DNA of 64,000 nt, taken from assembly GCA_018343915.1 (NCBI GenBank), contig JABRWF010000002.1:1674001-1738000 (forward strand), given 5' to 3'. Below are positions 55,955 through 64,000 of the stretch, piece by piece. Every line of letters begins with the position of its first letter. Position 1 is the first letter of the stretch. Source of the DNA: Agroathelia rolfsii (Eukaryota; Basidiomycota; Agaricomycetes; Amylocorticiales; Amylocorticiaceae). Under the pieces are notes generated by a model. The model did not search any database. It was not told the origin of the DNA and saw nothing but the letters and a program-made list of their open reading frames with translations. Position numbers and translations under genes: made by a program.

Positions 55955-56611
55955 TCATTTTTTTCTTGTCGTGTCGAAAGCCGGTTATCGTAAAGCCTTA
56001 TTGTCTTGTTCGGAGCTCCCTATATTAATGATACTAAATTCTTGATACCAATATATACGTCTCAAAATGATATTCGTGCTCTTCTTCTATAGTAGTTACC
56101 GTCTCGTAAGAATGAGTGCATTGGAGCTTGCTTCTGATCTTCTTCCATCAGTTAAAAGGGCCTAAAGCCGAAAGAGGAACAAACGAACCGCGAAAAGAGG
56201 AAAGACTCTGTCACGTAAAAGCACGAGAGATGCAAGGCACATTGCCATTTACCATCAAGATATGTTGGCAAGATCTCTAGGTACATTCGCGAAGAAGTCA
56301 GAAAACCGAGCTATTCTTTACATGGTCTTGTTTGTTGTCTTTTGTATGACAAAAAAAAACTCACTACGGATCATTGACAGGATATGGACATATTCTTCTA
56401 GTCTGACAGTCTAACAAATGTATGGCATTGAAGAGGAGATATAAGGTAAGAATGTTCCAATAGCGAATGCGCAAAATGCAAGATGAATGATAATGAATAC
56501 AAAATAAATAATGTCGTCTCTTGTTACTGCATGTATGGCACCAAAAAAGCAACGAGGAAATTTTTTTTGATGTGAACAAAGAAAGAGCACTAGCTGACTG
56601 GGTGGCCAGAT
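55955..56611. other. Convergent spacer, RecQ and SEC7 genes
   Basis: About 650 bp between converging stop codons, AT-rich, with A and T runs (for example 56348-56356 and 56562-56569). No gene or RNA signature seen. Confidence 0.45.
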
Positions 56612-59600
56612 TTAGCTATACTGTTGCTTCTCCTCGTCAATCGCAACTGGCCGACGACCCACCGAAATATGAAGGCTGGACGGCACACGTACGAGAGAGA
56701 CCCGCTTAGCGCAGCGAGTCTTGTGCCAGTCCTCCGCTTGCTCATCGGCATGCTGGAGGGCAGTATAAAATTTCTCGTGATGTACCCTCTCATCCCACGA
56801 CACCAGAGATTGCTCCGATGCAGTACGCGTGGGGGCATCGGGCGACGTCGTTGCTGAATGATCGCCGAAGGGCGGGAAAGGGAATGAGTTGGCAGAGCCA
56901 GTGTTTGTACCGGATTCCGAGAGAGGCGTAGCGACCACCGCGGGCGAGTCAAATAAAGGGGGCGAAGAAGTATGCACAGGCGACTGGGGGTCAGGCTCAG
57001 CCGTAAAGAACGACTCTGGGATAGATGGATCGGGTAGCTCAATATCATTTGATTCGTAAGGCGCTAAACTGTCATCATTGTCATCATCTTCTCGAATGGA
57101 AATGGATGCCTCTCGTGCAACCTCGGCGGCACGGTGGCTCTGGACTGTGACGGTAGCGATTTTGAGAGCAGCGTCTTTGGCATGTTTAAGGTCCCGTTCC
57201 TCGGCGATAAGGTCTCTGAGGAGGACTTCTCGATAGCACGATAGCCTGACAAATTCCAACCGGACTTGGGTCACTCGCTTCGCAATGTTGTTCACAGCAG
57301 CCTGCAGGCGGTCCCGTGTCGAGCGCTGGAATGGCGTCAAGATAGACACATTCCTCACGAAGCGCAAGTCTACTTCGATTTGCGATTGCACAGCAGTCAG
57401 TTTAGACTCGAGATCATGGATTTTCGATTGAATGATCTTCGACCGTGAGGGCAGCTGGGAACTTGATGAGTCTGTCCTTCTCGGCGGTCGGGGCTGGGGG
57501 TTCTCGTTCTTGCTCTCGACCACCGCCGCCGAGTTGGCGTTCGCGAGCTCTGCCTTGACTTGATCAAAAGTAACTTTGAACTGATATGCACCCTCAATCT
57601 CCGGTGCAACGGGCACTTCGACATCAACATCATCCCTCCCGCTCATGGTGGTCAAAGTGCGACTGGCGCCAGGCCTAGCCTTGGTCGATCTAGGGGAAGC
57701 AGGGGGCGATGCGAGGATCTCTCCTGCATCGGCAGAAACCTGTTCATCGTCGCGTGCACATCCCAGCTCTCGCACTTGAGACACCGGCCGCCGATTGTCA
57801 TGAAGATGCGAAGTGGCAGCGGCCAGTGCGGTGAGCTCAATATCCCGCGGGGTCATGCCTGGGGACCGCATGCGTACGCCCGCACTTTTGAAGGTGCAAG
57901 CGTAATTGATACGAGATATCCATTGGTTCATAAGATCTGCATCAGGAGCTTTCAAAAGTATTTGACGTCCGTTGGGGAGGATAAGTCGCATGACATGTTC
58001 GTGCTAAATCAGAAACCTATAAATAAAAAGCCGGTCTCAGGGGGGGGGGGGCAGGCGACATACCTTGGTGTAAGATGCGTCATAAACGGCAATCGCATCT
58101 TTTACGGACCATATCTCATCTGGTTTAAAGACTGAAGGCGGAGCCATAGGTGCCGACAGTCCATCCTCGTTGTCTTGAGAACGCAGCACAAGAGCCCATG
58201 TAGGGTCGCGGAACAGAAGCAGTTGGGAACCTGTGAGCAGTACAGTCCAAGGTTTCCATTTCCTGCTAGATGCTTTGCGGCCTCCTTCAAGCACGTCATC
58301 CTTCCTGTTCAGTATCCCAACCATCGTCACTTTGAGTGCCCAAACATCCCCAGTGGAAGGAGGGATCTCCTGTAAAGCGCCTATGCTGCCTCCAAACGAA
58401 TTTGGGGTACCCATTGGAAGAGCCAAAAGAGCTCCAGGCGAACGTAGGTGATCAACAGAACCAATTTCAAGGGGTTTGGCGTTGGCAAACGATGCTCGAA
58501 CCTCCTCTTCGTCCCAAGACTCGACGGTGCCTGTGTAATGATAAGGGCTCTCTATCGGTATCAGTTCGGTCGCGTTTACTCGTAGATGGTCCAACTGATT
58601 CTAGTAAGGTAAAATATAAAGACATGATCGGTATGTGGCGATCTTGTACACTTACATGCATGATCATGTAATAAGGGTCGATTTTGGGTGCCTTGCCAAG
58701 CAATGAAGTGGTACTGTGATTGATTGGGCCAGGTGCCGCAGAACCAAATGTAGAGAGCTTCCGGGTCGATATCTCTGGTAAAACACCTCGATACCCATTG
58801 ACATCTACTGGGTCTTCGATAAAAATAAAAGGAGCGAATACGATATTATCGTAGAAACACTACATCGGGACACCATGAGCAATCAATTCATTAAATGAAA
58901 AGACCATTTCACATACTTCCAAGACCTCTGTAAAAACGCCAGATAGTCTTGTGTTTTTCACATAGTCTGGTTTGGTCATTTTGCGCTTATTGGACTTGTT
59001 GAATGCATCGGTATGTAACATGATGAGACTGAAGGCGATAATGTATGGATGATCTAATTTTTCTGGTGCATCAGCTACAAACATTTGAGCTCGAAGACAT
59101 GGACGAACCTCGGCTGATGAATAGTCTAGGATTGCATTCACGATACCGATCGGCGAATGCTTCCATGATGCGATCAATCTGCTGCGTCTCTCGAGGTAGA
59201 CTGACGTCCATCAAGAGCTTGCGTATAGCCACATCTAGAGGATCATTAACAAAGTTGAAGTCCTGTAGATACGTTTTCAGGGCATTTGCGTAAAATGGCT
59301 CGGGACTATCAATATTGTCAGTAAAATAATCCCCCGCACACTGATTGATGCACAAAGACTGTACCTGGAAGCTAAAATGGTGCCTATCTCGGCTTTGCTC
59401 ACGGCTGCGGTCAGTCTACGCAGGTACAGCTCCGGTGATTCGGCGTCAATCTCTGGCTTGGGTATCTCGGCGGGATGCGTCCGTTGGAGGGATGTGCGGG
59501 GCGAATTAGGTGTTGTATTCACAGGTGATGTTGAAATTGAATTGGACAGTATGTTATTGTTCTTTGATGCAGGTGAAGGTGAAAACGGTGAAAGAGCAGA

Positions 59601-60905
59601 TAAATTGACAGAAAGACGGTTTAACAAGGGCGGATTGGTTGAAGAACGAGGACGGATAGCTGAAGGACCAGCCAAAAAATTCGATGAAGTTGATGAGGTG
59701 GACGTTCGAGGAGGGGCAACGGTTGTGGAGGATGTGTTGTGCAACGAAGGTACCACTGGAGCTGGAGACGAACCAATTCCAAAGGAAGACTGTGCTCTAG
59801 CACGCTGAGCGGGGTCTCCCGTAGATGGTCTTGCTCGACTCAGGGATTTCGGTGCATCATGATCTACATCTCTAGGAAAAGGTTTCAGTGAAGCTCTCTC
59901 AGACCGACTTCGCATAAGTCGCGGTTTATTGAGTTCGTCCGATGATGAAGAGTGATGAGCATCCATATTAAATGGCGATACAGGCGGAAGGTAAGGCAAA
60001 GCAGGGGTCAAGTTCGCAGGCTTTGAGATGGTACGACTACGGGGTGTGACGGCGGCGCCGTTGTCGGTCTTCTTGCGGCTCCAGAAAGATGCACGGCGAC
60101 TCAACGACGGTGTCGATGGTTGATCGTATTCTCTCTCTTTCCCTCTGCCCTCGCTTTGTGATGACAGCAACCCTCCGGGAATTAATGATAGTCCACGGGT
60201 ACGTCGTATCGGGGAATCAAGCATACCACCCTCATTTGTTGTCGAACGGAGCCTGACGGTACTCTTTACTTTTCGCGGACCTAAAACCAGCGCATGGTGT
60301 TCAGCAGGGACGTCTGCAAACCTAGCAGAAGCACTCTCAGTTGAAGGAGAGGCAGATATCCCTGAAAGGACAGGAGGAAGTCCTATCCCTAAGGTTGCAT
60401 GCGCTAGGGCTGTGAAAGCGGGCACCATTGGTGTCTGAATGTCTGCACTAGAATCAGGTGCAACATCAAGATTAGGCAAGGTTCTAGCAGTGCGTGGGCT
60501 GGGAATTCTCCTGTTATCTAACATTGATCCTCCTTCCCGCAATGATGGCCTAGTTACTGATTCGCTTGGAGGCGTCGTGGCTGGGGTTGGCGGAAGATCC
60601 TTCTCTAGCATTAGACGGACACTAGTCGTTGGTGGTGGCATTAGAATACCGGATTCATCTGCATCTTGGCGCGAGGAGCTCGTTGATGGGGCTGGGGTCC
60701 GTCGCTTGCCCCATTGCGGAAACGAAAAGAAGTGGGTTGTTGTTGTTTGCGTCGTGGTTGTTACTATCTCCGTTCTAGTTGTCGTGGTTTCGGCAAGGAG
60801 AACAGGGGGATGATGTACACCAGGTTCCCTATATGGTGGGGGCGGCGTCTCCAAGCCGTCCAATCTAGGCGAATGTGAACTGCTACGGCCAATGCGAGAG
60901 GGCAT
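56612..60905 (-). CDS. SEC7 and PH domain Arf-GEF (Syt1-like)
   Basis: Six exons (60905-59365, 59305-59109, 59074-58917, 58859-58656, 58600-58064, 58003-56612) give 1342 aa. The first 470 residues are disordered, Ser/Pro/Thr-rich. The Sec7 domain lies across exons 1-3: LYLRRLTAAVSKAEIGTILAS, FYANALKTYLQDFNF, KLLMDVSLPRETQQIDR and AFSLIMLHTDAFN. The glutamic finger is Glu553 in LPRET. A PH domain follows (DVWALKVTMVGILNRKD, WKPWTVLLTGSQLLLF, MRLILPNGRQILLKAPDADLMNQWI). A predicted coiled coil (KIIQSKIHDLESKLTAVQ and on to about 1190) ends in a disordered tail. The layout matches yeast Syt1, an Arf1 or Arl1-pathway exchange factor at the Golgi. The intron 58063-58004 contains twelve consecutive G on the plus strand. 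Confidence 0.9.
58040..58051. repeat. G12/C12 homopolymer in a SEC7-gene intron
   Basis: Twelve consecutive G on the plus strand, that is a C tract on the transcribed minus strand, shortly after the 5' splice site of the last intron. Directly visible. Length may be unreliable in sequencing. Confidence 0.75.
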
Positions 60906-61319
60906 AGTATGTTGTCCCAGGTGGTTCAACTAAGAACACCAACAGGCTACAGAGAGCAAATGCAAGGTTGGGCAGCGACCTGACTGCCAGGAAGCAGTAA
61001 ATCGGATGAAACCTAGTATGAAACAATCAAAAGAAGACAGTAGTAAGAGAGATGGAAAGCAGAGGGAAGTGAGTGCCTTAGAAGAAAAGGCGACATGAAT
61101 CAAGTGCAGCGTTGAGCGTCCATTAGTCGATATGTAATTGCCTGATAGTGTAATATCGTGACTTATTACAATATGTCACCTAATACTTGCCCGGCCCATC
61201 GCACCATGTTTAGGGTCCAGACTCGCCGGCGTCGGCCCGCATTTGGCAGCTACCCTCGGCCGTCACGCTTTCGCACACACCAGGTCAACCTCGTCCATTC
61301 ACACCAACTGGGAACAATA
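60906..61319. promoter_or_regulatory. Divergent promoter region, SEC7 gene and SMD2
   Basis: About 414 bp between the two gene starts. It presumably contains both promoters. I see no clear TATA box. Confidence 0.4.
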
Positions 61320-61952
61320 ATGAGGTCTTGCCCATTGCCCTTGCTGCCGTGCTCAACAATCTCGCTGATCTATCGTAAAATGCAGTCAATACGCCCATAT
61401 TCCAAGATCCGAGCTCGACGAATCCCAGCTGCGTGCCCTCGAGGAGCATGAGATCAGCCAAGGTCCTCTCTCCGTCCTCCAGCAGGCCGTTCGCAACCAC
61501 ACACAGATTCTGATCTCTCTCAGAAACAATAAGAAGCTGCTGGCCCGTGTCAAGGCTTTTGACAGACACAGCAATATGGTTAGTATCATTTTTGGTTCAT
61601 CGTGGCATCTTCTCATCCTGTCTTTGTTTGTAAATAAGGTCCTAGAGAATGTGAAGGAGGTTCGCTTTTGATTTCTGCCAAATCGTTTCCTCCTCCTTGG
61701 AAGCTCAAATTTTGCCTAGATGTGGACCGAAGTGCCCAAGGGAAAGAACAAGAAGCCGGTCAACAAAGATCGCTTCATTAGCAAAATGTTCCTTCGGTAC
61801 GTGTGTATCAATAAATTTCGGCAGGTCCAACTGACGCAACTATCACTGGCACTTAGGGGCGATTCAGTAATTCTGAGTAAGACCGAATTTCGCGATGTCA
61901 TACCAAACTGCACGCTAATTCCTCTTTCTAAGTTCTTCGTAATCAAGCTTGA
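61320..61952 (+). CDS. SMD2: Small nuclear ribonucleoprotein Sm D2
   Basis: Six exons (61320-61324, 61386-61578, 61639-61659, 61720-61796, 61857-61876, 61933-61952) give 111 aa, normal for Sm D2. The first coding exon is only ATGAG; joined to exon 2 it gives [15 protein letters not shown]. Conserved strings are [31 protein letters not shown] (Sm1), then [38 protein letters not shown] (Sm2). Sm D2 is part of the heteroheptameric ring of U1, U2, U4 and U5 snRNPs. Several exons are about 20 nt, so this splicing-factor gene is itself highly fragmented. The tiny first exon was chosen because it is the only ATG that restores the family N-terminus. Confidence 0.9.
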
Positions 61953-62905
61953 GCTGGTCGGCAGATATCCACCAATTCGCATCTTCAAGCGGCTATCCGT
62001 GGCTTTTGGAAGACGCGGCTTTTAAGTCGATTTGACGGCATTGCAGCCCGAACGTGTTAAAGCCATCTTGTAAATTAAATTGCAACACCAAAAGGGATGT
62101 ACGCACATCATACGGGTCATCTAAGTATCCAAATGATTCATTCATGTTGGTATATACTATGATGTCCACGCGCCATGACCAGTTTCAATTGGGATGTTGT
62201 CACCCGGAATCCTTTAGTTCCTTTGTGGAAGATGAATGATATCACCATTGTCATATAGGGAACGGCTTGCATTCATGCGTACAATTACTCGGGTGATTGG
62301 ATACGTAATTATGCAGGTCTATGATTGACGTGCTGTAATCATTGTATAGTCCCAAAAGCTGTGGCGACTCATCAAGGCATTTTATGATATGAATGAAAAT
62401 CATTGGAGGTTTGGTGTGAGGGAAGTTTCTCGGTTTCGACCCCCTTAACGATGTGTAGGTCCTTGAAGCTGGCCACTTCTGTTGCTACTGCAATACTGTG
62501 GGGAAAGTAATCTTAAGCAGATAGATGATGACATGACGTACGTTTAGCTGTTGTGTCAAATGGCGCTCAACTACTAGCTAGTTGACGATTGACACAGCTT
62601 GCTGATTCAGAATGCTAATTGCAGAAGAAATGATCGGATATAGAGTGTGTATGTACAGCTAAGAACAAATGCAGGACGAGTATCGATGAGCTCAGAGAAG
62701 TATGGACACAAGTAGTAATGAATATGTTCAATACGCTTGAATGGTTCAAATTGGGAAACAGGCGGAGCCAACAGAAAATATTTTATTTTGACAATAGGAA
62801 CCGGTTTCAGACCACATAAATTATAAGACCAGGCGGTTGCACAGCGACGACGTAGCAACAAGAAAAGAGAACAAACGTTGAGACATCTAGCTGGACTTAT
62901 GCCAG
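61953..62905. other. Convergent spacer, SMD2 and LYR-protein gene
   Basis: About 950 bp with no supportable gene on either strand and no tRNA or snRNA signature that I can recognise. Confidence 0.4.
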
Positions 62906-63262
62906 TCATCTAGCGGGTCCAGTGGGAGAGTAAGGTAATATTCTGAGTAGTTCACGACGGCCAGATGAAATTTTGTCCTCGATAACATCCTAACGTATGA
63001 AGGGGTCATGAGATTGCCTTCCAACAGTATTAAAAATTCGTTGTGCACTCACAACGTCTGTAATGTGCTTGTTTCTTTCAAACTCTGAACGGATCCAAGC
63101 AACAGTCTCCTTCCTCGAGTTTGGATCAGGAATGTCTACGATCTAAATATTTAAGAAATGGACAGCAGAAAATTGTAGCGTACAACGTGAGGCCCGTATA
63201 GCAAACCGATAGAGATTGAGAGCGCGTTGCTGGAGGATGAAATGTTTGAGTGAGAGCTGCAT
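62906..63262 (-). CDS. Small LYR-motif protein (LYRM2-like)
   Basis: Three exons (63262-63184, 63135-63053, 62989-62906) give 81 aa. After MQLSLKHFILQQ comes ALNLYRFAIRAS with the LYR motif itself, then IPDPNSRKETVAWIRSEFERNK and DVIEDKISSGRRELLRIL, the pattern of Complex1_LYR-family proteins and closest in my view to LYRM2. LYR proteins are small mitochondrial matrix adaptors that bind acyl carrier protein and support respiratory-complex or Fe-S assembly. The gene is easy to miss because no single exon exceeds 84 nt. It is head-to-head, 146 bp apart, with the partial gene at the right edge. Confidence 0.85.
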
Positions 63263-63408
63263 TGGAGAAAGGCACTGGGCACGTCACGAGCCCCAAGCAC
63301 ACTCGCCTTGGACCCTCCTTCTCGTTCCGCCACCACAAGTACTCATCCCATACCCCTCTCTCAGTTTTTTTTGACCACGCAAGCCCCACCAACTCCGAAC
63401 CTGTCCTA

Positions 63409-64000
63409 ATGGAAGCCATCACCAACGGGTCTAGATCAACTCCAGCCGTCACAAACCTCGCCGAAGATGTAGGCAAGCTCACACTACAGGACGCAACAGA
63501 CACACAGCAAAACAAGGATGGCCAGCAGCCCAACGACATTGAACGGCCTTTATACATATATAGCATCCGGCAGTGCCTTTACCTATCGAAATCACCACTA
63601 GTCAAGCTGCCGGATGGCATGCCTTTATTGAAAGATTGGTTTGGGTACGCAAGCGTTTCTTACTATCTTTCTCTCGCAGTTTGTCAAGATGAAGTCTTTT
63701 TACACCTCTTCATTCACAGAACGGAGTTTGATCCAGGCCCCAAGAAGGAGCAGGACTCCGCCTCCGCCAACGGACGAGACAGACGGTTCGTACCGTTCTA
63801 TTTTGACTACTTTTTCTCTCGCACTTACACACGACATTCCAGCTTTCGACGCGACGCAGACGATGGAGGTAAGATCCTATATGTGTATCATGCCAACTCA
63901 AGATTAATCCTTATTCTGGCAGAAACAACCTCCAGGCCCTCATTCCGATCAACACTTTCACAGCCCTCGCAAATGGGCAACTTCAAGCACCAGCCTCTAC
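63409..64000 (+). CDS. Unrecognised protein, 5' part (runs off right edge)
   Basis: Exons 63409-63644, 63720-63785, 63843-63868 and 63923 onward join in frame and run off the window. The start MEAITNGSRSTP leads to a disordered stretch and then IYSIRQCLYLSKSPLVKLPDGM and LLKDWFGTEFDPG. The order Tyr-Ser-x-x-Gln-x-Leu then short hydrophobics then DWFG looks like a conserved short linear-motif region rather than a folded domain. It continues with basic RDRRFRRDADDGE and a Ser/Gln-rich segment (SFRSTLSQPSQMG). It may be an RNA-binding or eIF4E-adaptor type protein, but that is speculation. Function unknown. Confidence 0.6.
   Translation, partial: MEAITNGSRSTPAVTNLAEDVGKLTLQDATDTQQNKDGQQPNDIERPLYIYSIRQCLYLSKSPLVKLPDGMPLLKDWFGYASVSYYLSLAVCQDEVFLHLFIHRTEFDPGPKKEQDSASANGRDRRFVPFYFDYFFSRTYTRHSSFRRDADDGGKILYVYHANSRLILILAETTSRPSFRSTLSQPSQMGNFKHQPL

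Noticed and set aside
57560..58135. 191-codon open frame antisense to the SEC7 gene, crossing the G12 tract
   Set aside because: It overlaps a well-supported exon and intron on the other strand and shows no recognisable domain.
59377..59808. 143-codon open frame antisense to the SEC7 gene
   Set aside because: It lies wholly inside the long first exon region on the opposite strand and has only Gly/Val/Glu-rich composition.
62607..62909. 100-codon minus-strand open frame between SMD2 and the LYR gene
   Set aside because: No recognisable motif, and its beginning touches the LYR stop region in another frame.
1..64000. Search for tRNA or rRNA genes, CRISPR arrays, transposons and long repeats
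   Set aside because: I saw no GGTTCGA-type tRNA arms with matching stems, no spaced direct repeats, no transposase, reverse transcriptase or long terminal repeats. A covariance-model search for small RNAs was not possible by eye.

Overview
This is a 64 kb window of nuclear DNA from a filamentous basidiomycete, most likely a wood- or litter-decaying agaricomycete. The evidence is consistent across the window: almost every gene is broken by many short introns (about 45-70 nt, GT-AG), genes are tightly packed on both strands, and there are no transposons or bacterial-type operons. Diagnostic genes include a GH74 xyloglucanase with a C-terminal fungal CBM1, a CYP63-like P450, NADPH oxidase NoxA, a Cas1-type O-acetyltransferase, a delta-8 sphingolipid desaturase and a Pal1 protein. 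I count 23 protein-coding genes; the first and last run off the window. All exon structures were threaded by eye from splice signals and reading-frame continuity, without transcript data.

Layout, left to right. 0-16 kb: an unrecognised partial gene (-), SUR7/PalI membrane protein (+), RIC1 (-; 17 exons), UPS1/PRELI lipid-transfer protein (-) head-to-head with an Mpv17/PMP22 protein (+), a leucine-rich-repeat protein (+) and GH74-CBM1 (-). 16-32 kb: m-AAA protease AFG3/YTA12 (-), a short-chain dehydrogenase (-) divergent from a CYP63-like P450 (+), RRP15 (-), an ankyrin-plus-DIL protein (+) and a dienelactone-hydrolase/SnoaL-like fusion gene (+) built from unusually many tiny exons. 32-42 kb: CAS1 (+), STS1/Cut8 (+), a secreted GH16-like protein (+) and NoxA (-). 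42-56 kb: MAD2 (-) head-to-head with NUP155/NUP170 (+), delta-8 sphingolipid desaturase (-), PAL1 (+) and a RecQ helicase (+). 56-64 kb: a SEC7/PH Arf-GEF (-), SMD2 (+), a small LYR-motif protein (-) and the 5' part of an unrecognised gene (+).

Most genes are housekeeping (membrane traffic, mitochondrial maintenance, nuclear pore and checkpoint, splicing, ribosome assembly). The accessory part is biomass degradation (GH74, GH16-like) and oxidative or small-molecule metabolism (SDR, P450, DLH-like, NoxA). The points most worth a second look are (i) the DLH/SnoaL gene, which threads into one open frame only with 17 exons, several of 6-17 nt, two GC-AG introns and one implausibly short intron; (ii) the MAD2/NUP155 bidirectional promoter, which pairs genes whose products are functionally linked in yeast; and (iii) perfect GTCACGC-type palindromes upstream of genes for mitochondrial membrane proteins.
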